Notes under the pieces: generated by a model
What the model saw: only the letters and a program-made list of their open reading frames with translations
Told to the model about the DNA's origin: nothing
The model's database searches: none
Part shown: piece by piece, positions 18,441 through 26,961 of the stretch
Numbering within the stretch: position 1 is the first letter of the stretch
Layout of the letters: every line of letters begins with the position of its first letter
Assembly: GCF_039537705.1 (NCBI RefSeq)
Contig: NZ_BAABBA010000005.1
Coordinates: 1-64,000 of the forward strand
Reading direction: 5' to 3'
From: Georgenia daeguensis
GTDB lineage: Bacteria; Actinomycetota; Actinomycetes; Actinomycetales; Actinomycetaceae
DNA: 64,000 bases
Translations under genes and position numbers: made by a program

Positions 18441-18460
18441 CGAGTCGCTCACACACCGAG

Positions 18461-18492
18461 GGAGAGGCGAGGTCTGCAGACCCCGCCTCTCC
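18461..18492 (+). terminator. Copy of the phosphoesterase terminator
   Basis: ggagaggcg (18461-18469) pairs with cgcctctcc (18484-18492) around an inner palindromic ggtctgcagacc. It corresponds in position and sequence to the hairpin at 15862-15889, so it belongs to the decayed copy. Confidence 0.7.
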
Positions 18493-18607
18493 ACCGTCCG
18501 GCTCACCATCGCTGACAACGCGGGAAAACGCAGAATGCTCTGTTAGCTGTGCAGCGGGAGCCAAGCCCTACCAGCAGGGTCGGCCCTTGCCTACGAGGGG
18601 GATATTT

Positions 18608-20095
18608 GGCTCTTCTTACTTCGGGTGGGGGTTGGGTGACACGCCGGTGCGGCGGTTGAGCGTGTGAGGGGGTCGAGGTCTTCAGGATCGGTAGCGACCA
18701 AGCAACCGGACCTCGAAGAAGACCTCGACCCGTGTCTGACGATACGTTCCCTGTCTCGTGCTGCCCAGCGCGCGGCGCTGGTGACTCGCCCTACTGCGAC
18801 CGCTGCGATCTGCTGGTCGGGCTCGACGGCGTGCATGTCACCGCCGTCGAGCGCGACGACGGCAGCGGCGTCCTGACGGTGACGGTGGAGTCCGCGCCCC
18901 GGCTGGAGGGGTGCCCGCGGTGCGGGGTGGTCGCGGTGAGCCGGGGCCGGTCCGTGGTGGAGCTGATCGACGCCCCGATGGCGGGCCGGCCGGTACGGAT
19001 CCGGTGGCGCAAGCGCTCGTGGCGCTGCCCGGACCGGGCCTGCCCGACGGGGGCGTTCACCGAGCAGAACCCGGCCGTCGCCGCCCCGAGGGCCCTGCTG
19101 ACCACCCGCGCGGTGGACTGGGCGGTGGGACAGCTGCGCCGGGAGAACGCCTCCGTCCAGGGCCTCGCCCGCCAGCTCGGCGTCTCCTGGCGGACCGCCT
19201 GGCGCGCGATCAAGCCCGTCCTGGCCCGGGCGGCGGCCGATGAGTCCCGCTTCACCGGTGTCTCCACCCTGGGGGTCGACGAGCACATCTGGCACCACGT
19301 CTCGGTCAAGGACCGCGGCCCGAAGGAACTGACCGGCATGGTGGACCTGACCCGCGACCACACCGGCAAGGTCCGCGCCCGGCTGCTCGACCTGGTCCCC
19401 GGCCGCTCGACGAAAACCTACGCGGACTGGCTCAAGGCCCGCGGCAAGGACTTCCGCGACCGCGTCCAGATCGCCACGCTGGACCCGTTCTCGGGCTACA
19501 AGCGGGCGATCGACGACGAGCTCGAGGACGCCACCGCGGTCCTGGACGCCTTTCACGTCATCCGCCTGGGCACCGCCGCCGTCGACGAGGTCCGCCGCCG
19601 CGTCCAGCAACAGACCCTCGGCCACCGCGGCCGCAAGGGCGACCCGCTCTACGGCATCCGCAATATCCTGCGCGCCGGCATCGAGAACCTCACCGACCGC
19701 CAGTGGCACCGCCTCACCCGCGCCGTCACCGCCGACGAGCGCCACGAGGAAGTCTTCCTCGCCTTCCAGTGCGCCCAAGCCCTGCGCGCGGCCTACAAGG
19801 CCACCGACCCGGCCGCCGGGCGCCGGCAGGCGGAGAAGATCCTCAACACCTTCCACACCTGCCCCATCCCCGAGATCGCCCGCCTCGGACGCACCCTGCG
19901 CCGGTGGCGCGAGGCCTTCCTGGCCTACTTCACCACCGACCGGGCCACGAACGGCGGCACCGAGGCCGTCAACGGCCTCATCGAGCTCCACCGCCGCATC
20001 GCCCGCGGCTTCCGCAACTACGACAACTACCGCCTCCGCATGCTCCTCATCGCCGGCGGCCTAACCCCGTGAACCCACCCGAAGTAAGAAGAGCC
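18608..20095 (+). mobile_element. Intact ISL3-family insertion sequence
   Basis: 1488 bp bounded by perfect 22-bp inverted repeats (18608-18629 and 20074-20095, starting ggctcttcttacttcgggtg). The 8-bp direct repeat ggatattt flanks both ends (18600-18607 and 20096-20103). That is the expected target duplication for ISL3, so insertion was recent. A 14-bp inverted repeat (18670-18683 / 18718-18731) lies just before the transposase start and could form a hairpin in the leader. Confidence 0.95.
18732..20072 (+). CDS. ISL3-family transposase
   Basis: 446 residues, full length for the family. The N-terminal zinc-ribbon region has paired cysteines (CPRCG, then CPDRACPTG). A helix-turn-helix segment follows (ENASVQGLARQLGVSWRTAW). 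The DDE catalytic core has Asp in STLGVDEHIWHH and in ATLDPFSGYKRAI, and Glu in NGGTEAVNGLIE. The start is GTG directly after the leader inverted repeat. There are no frameshifts or internal stops, so the enzyme should be active. Confidence 0.93.
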   Translation: MSDDTFPVSCCPARGAGDSPYCDRCDLLVGLDGVHVTAVERDDGSGVLTVTVESAPRLEGCPRCGVVAVSRGRSVVELIDAPMAGRPVRIRWRKRSWRCPDRACPTGAFTEQNPAVAAPRALLTTRAVDWAVGQLRRENASVQGLARQLGVSWRTAWRAIKPVLARAAADESRFTGVSTLGVDEHIWHHVSVKDRGPKELTGMVDLTRDHTGKVRARLLDLVPGRSTKTYADWLKARGKDFRDRVQIATLDPFSGYKRAIDDELEDATAVLDAFHVIRLGTAAVDEVRRRVQQQTLGHRGRKGDPLYGIRNILRAGIENLTDRQWHRLTRAVTADERHEEVFLAFQCAQALRAAYKATDPAAGRRQAEKILNTFHTCPIPEIARLGRTLRRWREAFLAYFTTDRATNGGTEAVNGLIELHRRIARGFRNYDNYRLRMLLIAGGLTP

Positions 20096-20223
20096 GGATA
20101 TTTGCCACGAGAGACGGAATGCCACTCAGGCACCGATCCCAACCATGTGCGTGCTCTGAGACTGCACATCCGGGACGTTCAATTCTTGTGTCGGGGATCG
20201 CCACGAGCTAAAGCTCTACGAGC

Positions 20224-21060
20224 ATGTCTTGCGCGTGGGATGATTCGGACGTGCCCGAGTTCGAACACTTCCTGCTTACGCGGTTCAACGTCCGCCACGA
20301 GGTCCGCGCGTCAGACGACTGGTTGCGGCATCGGCTGCAGTACTTCGAATCCGTGTGCCTGCCCTCCGTCAAGGCACAGACGACGAAGGTTGACCGTTGG
20401 CTTGTGTTCCTCGACGCCGAGCGGGATGCCTGGTTCGAGGACCGGATCACCCGCCTCGCTGGCGACACCTTTGAGCCCGTTTGGGTGGACGGGCCGTTCT
20501 TGCCCGAGATTGCCGCCCGGGAGACGCTCGCCAGGTCTTCGGCGCCGTGGGTAATCACGACGCGCATGGACAACGACGACGCCCTCGCACGGGACTTCAT
20601 CGAAGCGATCCAGTCGCAGTTCCGCCACGAGCGCGAGTTCCTCAACTTCCAGGCCGGGCTGCAGCTCTCCGAGGACGGACGCCTGTTTTACCGATCCGAC
20701 CCGTCGAATGCCTTCGTCTCGCTCGTGGAGCCCCGCGAAGAGCTGGTGACCGTCTTCGTGGACTGGCACGACCGGATCGCTGAGCATGGCCCCGTCCGCC
20801 AGATCGTCGCGGCGCCGATGTGGTTGCAGATGGTTCACGGTCGCAACATCGGGAACCAGATTCGGGGGATACGCGCCAACCCCGCCCTGCTGGCGGAGTG
20901 GTTCGACGTGCACCGTGAGGCGGTGCCGGTCGATCGGTTGCACCTCGTGGCGGATCAGGTGCGCTCGGCGGCTGGCCTCGGCCTGCGAGTGATCCGTAAG
21001 CCGCACCGCGTGGTATGGGCGCTCCGCGTGGCCATCAACCGGATTGCGGCTAAACGGTGA
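20224..21060 (+). CDS. Glycosyltransferase (putative rhamnosyltransferase-like)
   Basis: 278 residues. The opening FEHFLLTRFNVR, the following WLRHRLQYFESVCLPSVKAQ, VDRWLVFLDAE and the TTRMDNDDALARDF motif (Asp-rich donor site) fit the putative rhamnosyl transferase family (GT-A-like). It is likely to add a sugar during capsule or cell-wall glycan synthesis. It sits just downstream of the ISL3 element and is probably the last gene of the polysaccharide region. ATG at 20224 is used, and an in-frame GTG at 20251 is a fair alternative. The sugar donor is not established. Confidence 0.75.
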   Translation: MSCAWDDSDVPEFEHFLLTRFNVRHEVRASDDWLRHRLQYFESVCLPSVKAQTTKVDRWLVFLDAERDAWFEDRITRLAGDTFEPVWVDGPFLPEIAARETLARSSAPWVITTRMDNDDALARDFIEAIQSQFRHEREFLNFQAGLQLSEDGRLFYRSDPSNAFVSLVEPREELVTVFVDWHDRIAEHGPVRQIVAAPMWLQMVHGRNIGNQIRGIRANPALLAEWFDVHREAVPVDRLHLVADQVRSAAGLGLRVIRKPHRVVWALRVAINRIAAKR

Positions 21061-21656
21061 GGCGCTCCGACCGCAGAGCGAGTCCACGCCTATAGCTACG
21101 TCGCCCTGGACGACACGGGTTCCAGGCGGGGTTAATTACGTCCTGCTTAGGAGGCGAGCGCCGTCGGCGCGGGTGCGAACGCCTGGAACGTCGATACGAC
21201 TGCAACTTCTCCGCCCCGGCGTCGCAGGCCGCCCAAATCTCGGTGTGGGCACCATGAGGGCCGGGGACGTCGAGGGCAGGGCCGACTGCACCCTTGGCAT
21301 GGCATAGTCGCGGAGCGTCATCTTCTTGATCCAGTGCTCGCGGCCTTCCGGGTCGCATTGCGGTCTGGGGCGGTGACGGCGACTGGAAAGGGACAGGCAC
21401 CGGGGAACCTGGCCGGTCGGTCATCTACGAGCCGCTGGGCAAAGGCGACAAGGGTGTCGGCCGTGGCAGGCGGGAAAAGAATCTGCCCCCCTGGACAGCG
21501 CGGACCGATCCGTCACATGCTAACGGGGTAATATCGGGCGAGGACTCCTCCAACTCTCGTCGGTACCTGTCCCGTGCAGCTCCTCCACCGCCACAGTGGG
21601 CGGGAACGTACCGAGGACCGAGCGCCGACACCGACCGACAGGACCAGCTGAGTCGA
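21061..21656. other. Intergenic region before the coiled-coil operon
   Basis: About 600 bp without a supported gene. A taatat hexamer at 21529-21534 could be the -10 element for the following operon, but no convincing -35 is seen. Short frames on both strands lack ribosome sites and protein-like composition. Confidence 0.45.
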
Positions 21657-23102
21657 ATGCCCGCCTTGCAGCCACCGGACGCGGGTGAGGCGATGATCCT
21701 GGACCCGGCTGTGCCGGACGTGGCCCCTCCCCCGCCGGCCCCGCCGACGGAGACCGACGAGGCCGTGCACATGCTGGCCATGGCGCAGCGCTACGCCGAC
21801 GCGACCCGGGCCGAGGCGGAACGGCTGCGGGCCGAGGCGGAACGGCTGCACGAGCAAGCCGAGCAGGCCCGTCGCGCCGCCCGCGCACAGCTGGACCAGG
21901 CGCAGGAGGAGTCCACCCAGCTGGTGCAGGACGCCGCCGAGCAGGCGGCGCTCGTGCTGGCGGAGGCGGACCGGGCCCGCGACGAGGTGCTCGCCCAGGC
22001 GGAGTCGACCGCCGTGGTGCTGCGCTCGCGCGCCGAGCGTTCCGCCGTCGACGCCGAGACGCGGTCGGCCGGCCTGGTCGAAGAGGCGCGCCAGCGCAGC
22101 CGGCAGCTCCTCGCGGAGGCGGAGGCCGAGGTCGAGCGGCGCACGGCCGCCCTCGTCGCCGAGGCGGAGCGCGTCCGGCAGGCGGCCACGGAGGAGGCGG
22201 CCCGCGCGGTCGAGACGGCCCTCGCGGAGGCCGAGCAGCTCCGCACGGGCGCCGCCGAGGCCGCCGACGCGATGCGACACGCGGCAACTTCCGAGCTGGA
22301 GCGGGCCCGCAGCCAAGCCGCGGCCGAGCTCGCCACGGCGGCCGAGCAGGCCGGGCGCATCCGGGACGAGGCGAGGGCCACCGCGGAGGCGGACATCGCC
22401 GTCGCTGCGGAGCAGATGGCGTGGACGCAGCGCACGGTCGAGCAGCTGGTGGCCGCCGCCGAGCTGGAGGCGGAGCGGCTGCACCGTCAGGGGCACGCGG
22501 CCGGTGCCGAGAAGGTCCGTGCGGTCCGCCGTCGGCTGCAGCCGGTGATCGCCGCCGCCGCGGCCAAGGTCCGGGCGCGCCTGGAGGCCGCGGACGACGC
22601 CGCGGCGGCCGTGCGCGCCGAGGCCGACCAGCACCTGGAGTCCGCGCGGGCGGCGGCCGAGGCCGAGCGCCGCCGCGCCCACGAGGAGGCCGGCCGGGTG
22701 CTGGCGGAGGCGGAGGCCCGGGCCATCGCGATGGTCGAGCGGGCGGAGCGCCGCCTGGCCGGCGCCGAGCAGGGCGCCCGCGTCCTGCGCGAGCAGGCGG
22801 CCCAGCAGGCCGGCGCCGCCCAGCGCGAGGCGCAGGACCGCCGTCGCGACGCCCGCACCGAGGCGGCGAGCATCGTGGCCGAGGCGCGCGCCGAGGCCGA
22901 CGAGCTGCGCACCCGCGCCCACGAGCTGCTCGACGGCGCCCGCGCCGAGGTCCGCACCCTGAGCCTGCGCCGGGACCGGATCGCCGCCGAGCTCGGTCAG
23001 CTCTCCGGTGTCATCGACGCCCTCGCCGTCCCCGACCCCTCCCCCGGCACGACCCTGAGCGACCTCACCACCCACCACGACAAGGAACCCGACGCCCGAT
23101 GA
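21657..23102 (+). CDS. Long Ala/Glu/Arg-rich coiled-coil protein
   Basis: 481 residues. A short Pro-rich head (PDVAPPPPAPPTETDEA) is followed from ~residue 35 by more than 430 residues of almost uninterrupted helical heptads with AEAERLR/AEQARR-type repeats. No enzyme motif and no membrane segment is visible. It resembles the DivIVA/Scy/Filp class of actinobacterial cytoskeletal coiled coils that organise polar growth, but it lacks the conserved DivIVA N-terminal motif. Its stop overlaps the start of the next gene (ATGA), so both proteins are made together and may co-assemble. The function is inferred only from architecture and pairing. Confidence 0.65.
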   Translation: MPALQPPDAGEAMILDPAVPDVAPPPPAPPTETDEAVHMLAMAQRYADATRAEAERLRAEAERLHEQAEQARRAARAQLDQAQEESTQLVQDAAEQAALVLAEADRARDEVLAQAESTAVVLRSRAERSAVDAETRSAGLVEEARQRSRQLLAEAEAEVERRTAALVAEAERVRQAATEEAARAVETALAEAEQLRTGAAEAADAMRHAATSELERARSQAAAELATAAEQAGRIRDEARATAEADIAVAAEQMAWTQRTVEQLVAAAELEAERLHRQGHAAGAEKVRAVRRRLQPVIAAAAAKVRARLEAADDAAAAVRAEADQHLESARAAAEAERRRAHEEAGRVLAEAEARAIAMVERAERRLAGAEQGARVLREQAAQQAGAAQREAQDRRRDARTEAASIVAEARAEADELRTRAHELLDGARAEVRTLSLRRDRIAAELGQLSGVIDALAVPDPSPGTTLSDLTTHHDKEPDAR

Positions 23103-24304
23103 GCCAGACATCCTTCCGCACCGTCCTGCGCGGCTACGACCCCGCCGAGGTCGACGAGCACCTGCGCCAGCTGGCCGGGGAGCTGCAGAGCGCCCGCGAG
23201 CACACCGACGAGCTCGGCCGCCGCGTGCAGGCGCTCGAGGCCGCCGAGTCCGCCGCGGCCGCCGCCGTCGCCGAGGCCCGGCGTGAGGCGGACGAGGCCC
23301 GCCGCCGGGCCGAGGAGCCCGCGCCGGAGCCGACGTGGGCCGACTTCGGCAAGCGGATCGGCGCCATCCTCGAGCTGGCGGAGGAGGAGGCCGCGGAGCT
23401 GCGCGACGCCGCCCGCCGGGAGATCGAGGAGCAGCGCCGCGAGCTCGCGGAGACCGCCGAGCGCGTCCGGGCCGACGCCGACCGCTACGCCGCCCAGACC
23501 CGCAGCGCCGCGGAGACCGAGGCGGCCCGCACCCTGGAGCACGCGCGCCGCGAGGCCGACGACATCCTCGACCAGGCCGACCGCGACGCCACCGCCCGCC
23601 GCGAGGAGGCCGAGGCCGTCTACGAGCAGCAGCGCGCCCGCGCGGCGCAGGCCGCCGCCGACTTCGAGACCACCCTGGCGCAGCGCCGCCAGCAGGCGGA
23701 GGAGGACTTCGCGGCCCGCTCCATCGCCGCCGAGCAGCAGCTGGTGGCCCAGCAGAACCAGGCGGAGGCGATCCGCTACGAGAGCGAGCAGCAGCTGGCC
23801 GACGCCGAGCAGAAGGCCCGGCGCACCGTGGAGGAGGCCGAGCGGCAGGCGCAGCAGCTCCTCGGCGAGGCCAAGGCCCGCGCCGAGCGGATCCGCAACG
23901 AGTCCGAGCGCGAGCTGGTGGCGGCCACGCAGCGCCGCGACAGCATCAACGCCCAGCTCTCCAACGTCCGGCAGATGCTCGCCACCCTCACCGGCACCAG
24001 CGTGCCGGTGGACGCCCTGACCGGCGCGCCCGTCACCGGCGCGCAGCCGGTGCCGAGCGAGCCAGCCGTGACCGACGGCGACCGGGCGGCGGAGGCCGAC
24101 AGCGACGCGGCCGAGCCCGTCGCCGTCGAGGGGGCGACCGACCCCGCCGAGGCCGGGGGCAACTCTGCCGAGGAGGCTCCGGCCGAGCCTTCCGAGGACG
24201 CGGCCGAGGAAGCGCCCGCCCCTCCCGCCGACGGCGACACCACCGAGTCTGCCGAGGACGCCGCGGCCGGGCCGGCCGGAAAGGTGACAGCGGCCAGCCG
24301 CTGA
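23099..24304 (+). CDS. DivIVA-domain coiled-coil protein
   Basis: 401 residues. The N-terminus FRTVLRGYDPAEVDEHL carries the DivIVA-type motif (F.....GYD..EVD..L), which binds curved membrane in known members. A long coiled coil follows (~20-300), then an acidic Ala/Glu/Pro-rich tail of ~100 residues that is likely disordered. Such proteins recruit cell-wall synthesis machinery to poles or septa. It is translationally coupled to the preceding coiled-coil gene and followed by a long hairpin terminator. This pair is separate from the usual divIVA site next to ftsZ, so it is likely a paralogue. Confidence 0.75.
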   Translation: MSQTSFRTVLRGYDPAEVDEHLRQLAGELQSAREHTDELGRRVQALEAAESAAAAAVAEARREADEARRRAEEPAPEPTWADFGKRIGAILELAEEEAAELRDAARREIEEQRRELAETAERVRADADRYAAQTRSAAETEAARTLEHARREADDILDQADRDATARREEAEAVYEQQRARAAQAAADFETTLAQRRQQAEEDFAARSIAAEQQLVAQQNQAEAIRYESEQQLADAEQKARRTVEEAERQAQQLLGEAKARAERIRNESERELVAATQRRDSINAQLSNVRQMLATLTGTSVPVDALTGAPVTGAQPVPSEPAVTDGDRAAEADSDAAEPVAVEGATDPAEAGGNSAEEAPAEPSEDAAEEAPAPPADGDTTESAEDAAAGPAGKVTAASR

Positions 24305-24344
24305 GCCGAAGGCCGCGGCTGCGACCACGACCGCGACCACCCGC

Positions 24345-24399
24345 GAGAATGCCCTGACTGCCCGAATCCGTCACCGGACGGGCAGTCACGGCGTTCTCG
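24345..24399. terminator. Long hairpin terminator
   Basis: gagaatgcc-c-tgactgcccg (24345-24364) pairs with cgggcagtca-c-ggcgttctc (24379-24399), with one internal mismatch and one G-U pair. It separates two converging genes and can act for both. Confidence 0.8.
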
Positions 24400-24433
24400 G
24401 CGGACCGTCGTGGCCACGGTGCCGCCGGTCAGA

Positions 24434-25099
24434 TCACCGCGGCGCGTACCGCCGCTCGGGCCGGCCAACCTCGCCGTACCGCAGCCGCACCTCGGCGCGA
24501 CCCGTCTCGGCGAGGTGCTCGAGGTAGCGCCGGGCGCTGACCCGGGAGATCCCGGCCGCCTCCGCGGCCTCGGCGGCGGAGAGGTCGCCCCCGGCGTCGG
24601 CGAGCACCTGCCCGACCAGCTGGAGCGTCTCGACGCTGAGCCCCTTCGGCAGCGCGGCCGCCGTCTGCTTCGGGGTGGCGAAGAGCCGGTCCACGTCGGT
24701 CTGCTCCGGCGTCGCGCCCGGCGCCAGGGCCCGGTGGGTCTGCCGGTAGTGCTGGAGCCGCTCGCGCAGGTCAGAAAAGGTGAACGGCTTCATCAGGTAC
24801 TGCACGGCCCCGCTGCGCACCGCCCGCTTGACCGTGTCCGCCTCCCGGGCGGCGGTGACCACGATGACGTCCATGTCCGGCGCCGCCTCCCGCATGCCCG
24901 CCAGGATGTCCAGCCCGGAGGGGCCGGGCAGGAAGACGTCGAGCAGCACCAGGTCCGGCTGCAGGCGGGAGGCGGCCTCGAGTGCCGCCGCCGGGTCGTG
25001 CACCACCCCGACCACCTCGAAGCCCTCGCACCGGCGCACGAACCCCTCGTGGATCCGGGCCACCATGTAGTCGTCGTCGACGATCAGCACGCCGATCAC
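24434..25099 (-). CDS. Response regulator, CitB/DctR type
   Basis: 221 residues. The receiver domain has acidic residues D8-D10 (VLIVDDDY), phospho-acceptor Asp54 (LVLLDVFLPG), Thr82 and Lys104 (YLMKPF). The C-terminal ~70 residues carry a winged-helix segment (LSAAEAAEAAGISRVSARRYLEHL), as in CitB/DcuR/DctR regulators. GTG at 25099 follows AGGAGGTGGCGGC and overlaps the kinase stop by 4 nt. It is divergent from tctC, so the obvious target is the tct operon, sensed as an external tri- or dicarboxylate. Confidence 0.9.
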   Translation of the reverse strand: MIGVLIVDDDYMVARIHEGFVRRCEGFEVVGVVHDPAAALEAASRLQPDLVLLDVFLPGPSGLDILAGMREAAPDMDVIVVTAAREADTVKRAVRSGAVQYLMKPFTFSDLRERLQHYRQTHRALAPGATPEQTDVDRLFATPKQTAAALPKGLSVETLQLVGQVLADAGGDLSAAEAAEAAGISRVSARRYLEHLAETGRAEVRLRYGEVGRPERRYAPR

Positions 25100-26679
25100 G
25101 CCGCCACCTCCTTCTTGCGCAACCGCGCGACAAACACCGCGCCGTCGTCGTTGTGCACGCTCACGTCCCCGCCGCGCCGGCGGCACACCAGCCGCACCAG
25201 CGCCAGGCCGAACCCGCGCCCGCCCACCTGGTCCGAGCCCTTGGTGGTGTACCCGGAACGGAACAGCCGCTCCGCCGCGGCGTCGTCGATCCCGGGCCCG
25301 GAGTCGTGCACCCGCACGGTCACCGCCTCCTCGTCCTCGGTCAGCGCCACCTCCACCAGCTTCTCCGCGGCCCCGGCGACGGCGTCGAGCGCGTTGTCCA
25401 CCAGGTTGCCCACCACGGAGACCAGGTCCCGGGAGAGCTCCTCGTCCACCCGCGCCACCGCCGAGTCCTCCGCCAGCACCAGCCGCGCCCCGCGCTCGGC
25501 GGCCAGGGAGTCCTTGGCGATGAGCAGGGCCGCGATCGGCGGGTCCGAGATCCGCGCGGTGATCTGCGTGTACAGGCTGTCGCGGTGGCGGCTCACGCCC
25601 TCGACGAAGCGCACCGCCTCCTCGTACTCCTCGAGCTGGAGCAGCCCGGAGATCGTGTGCAGCTGGTTGGAGAACTCGTGCGTCTGCGCCCGCAGCGTCC
25701 CGGTGGTGCGTCGCGAGGTGTCCAGCGCCCGCTCCAGCGCCTTCAGCTCCGTGCGGTCGCGCATGGTGGTCACCGACCCGATCACCGCGCCGTGGGAGCG
25801 CACCGGCATCCGGTTGAGCACCAGCAGCCGCGATCCCACCACCACCAGCCGGTCCCGGGTGGCGTCCTCCGTCAGCGCCTCGCGCAGCTCCGCGTCCGCG
25901 GTCAGCTCGGCCAGCGGGCGCCCGACGGCGTCCGGCGGCAGGGCGAGCAGGCGCCGCCCGGCGTCGTTCAGCAGCGTCACCCGGCCGGCGGTGTCCAGGG
26001 CGACGACGCCCTCGCGGATCCCGTGCAGCAGCGCCTCGCGGTGCTCGACCAGCCCGGCGATCTCCGTGGGCTCCAGCCCGAGGGTCTGCCGCTTGACCCT
26101 CCGGGCGAGCATGGTGGAGCCGATGACGCCGATCGTCGTGGCCAGCCCCACGTACACCAGCAGGCTCGGACCGGCCAGGGCCAGGCGCTCGGTGACCGCG
26201 GGCAGCTCCCGCTCCACCCGGGCGACCCCGACCAGCGCGCCGTCGTCGTCGAGCACCGGCACCTCCGCGGCGACGGCGGAGCCGCCGGCCACCGGGCCGA
26301 CCCAGGACCGCGAGGTCGGGACGTCGGGCCGGTCGTCCCTCAGCACCTGCCCCACCTCGTCCGGGCGGGCGGACTCCAGCACGGTGCGGTCGGGGCGCAG
26401 CAGGACGACGACGTCGGAGCCCGAGACCGTCCGCACCGTCTCCCCCACCGCGGCCAGCGGGGCGCTCCCGCCGGGCAGCGCCGTCGGGACGAGCGTGCGC
26501 ACGGTGGGGTTGCCGGCCAGGTTCTCCGCGGCGGAGAGCGCCCGGCGGTTCTCCACCCGCTGGAGCTGCTCGCCGGTCTGGGCGAAGGAGAGCACGCCGA
26601 CCGTGAGGACCACCAGCGCGACGATGACGAGCTGGAGCACGAGGAACTGCCCGGCCAGGGTCATCCGGTTCCTGCGCAT
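25096..26679 (-). CDS. Sensor histidine kinase, CitA/DcuS type
   Basis: 527 residues. Membrane helix 1 (~10-33), an extracytoplasmic PAS-like sensor of ~130 residues and membrane helix 2 come first. A cytosolic PAS domain follows (REALLHGIREGVVALDTAG). The dimerisation region has the phospho-acceptor His in RAQTHEFSNQLH. The ATPase has N box NLVDNALDAV, G1 DSGPGIDDAA and G2 GGRGFGLALV. This is the citrate/C4-dicarboxylate sensor layout. ATG at 26679 is preceded by GGAGGTGGAG. It is co-translated with the response regulator and divergent from tctC across 282 bp that should hold both promoters. Confidence 0.9.
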   Translation of the reverse strand: MRRNRMTLAGQFLVLQLVIVALVVLTVGVLSFAQTGEQLQRVENRRALSAAENLAGNPTVRTLVPTALPGGSAPLAAVGETVRTVSGSDVVVLLRPDRTVLESARPDEVGQVLRDDRPDVPTSRSWVGPVAGGSAVAAEVPVLDDDGALVGVARVERELPAVTERLALAGPSLLVYVGLATTIGVIGSTMLARRVKRQTLGLEPTEIAGLVEHREALLHGIREGVVALDTAGRVTLLNDAGRRLLALPPDAVGRPLAELTADAELREALTEDATRDRLVVVGSRLLVLNRMPVRSHGAVIGSVTTMRDRTELKALERALDTSRRTTGTLRAQTHEFSNQLHTISGLLQLEEYEEAVRFVEGVSRHRDSLYTQITARISDPPIAALLIAKDSLAAERGARLVLAEDSAVARVDEELSRDLVSVVGNLVDNALDAVAGAAEKLVEVALTEDEEAVTVRVHDSGPGIDDAAAERLFRSGYTTKGSDQVGGRGFGLALVRLVCRRRGGDVSVHNDDGAVFVARLRKKEVAA

Positions 26680-26961
26680 CTCCACCTCCGTCCGGCCGTC
26701 GGCCGTGCCGCCCGGGCCCGCGGGGCGCTCCCGCACGGCCTGCCCGCCCGCGCGGAACGCCGTCGCGCCGTCGTCGGCACGTCCACCGGGCCGAGGGGGC
26801 GAGCACATCGTGCCACCCCGCGGGACGCCGCCGGGGCCGGGGACGCCCCGCGGCCCGTGACCACAAAGAACTCAACGACCGCTGCGACCGCAACGGTGAT
26901 GGCGGCTGCGCCGTCGTCCATGATCGTCCACGTTCCTGCCCCCTCGACGAAGAGGCCGACG

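Larger units (their letters stand above)
17609..18607. other. Gene scar region with decayed fragments
   Basis: Nearly 1 kb without an intact gene. It contains, in order, a 24-bp match to the start of the ISL3 transposase gene (17871-17894, 23 of 24 identical to 18727-18750), a 28-bp match to the BY-kinase tail (18167-18194), and a shortened copy of the phosphoesterase 3' end plus terminator (18204-18492). The part from 17609 to 17870 is not recognised. Confidence 0.75.

Noticed and set aside
21044..21424. Short frames in the 21.1-21.6 kb gap
   Set aside because: They overlap on opposite strands, lack ribosome sites and have no hydrophobic or domain pattern.
24410..26860. 816-residue plus-strand frame opposite the two-component genes
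   Set aside because: It is Ser/Arg/Pro-rich shadow coding caused by GC-rich codon positions on the other strand, with no domains.
24434..26893. Single 819-residue minus-strand protein
   Set aside because: It is a composition artefact: the frame of the response regulator stays open through the out-of-frame kinase gene. The two-gene reading has proper motifs and ribosome sites.
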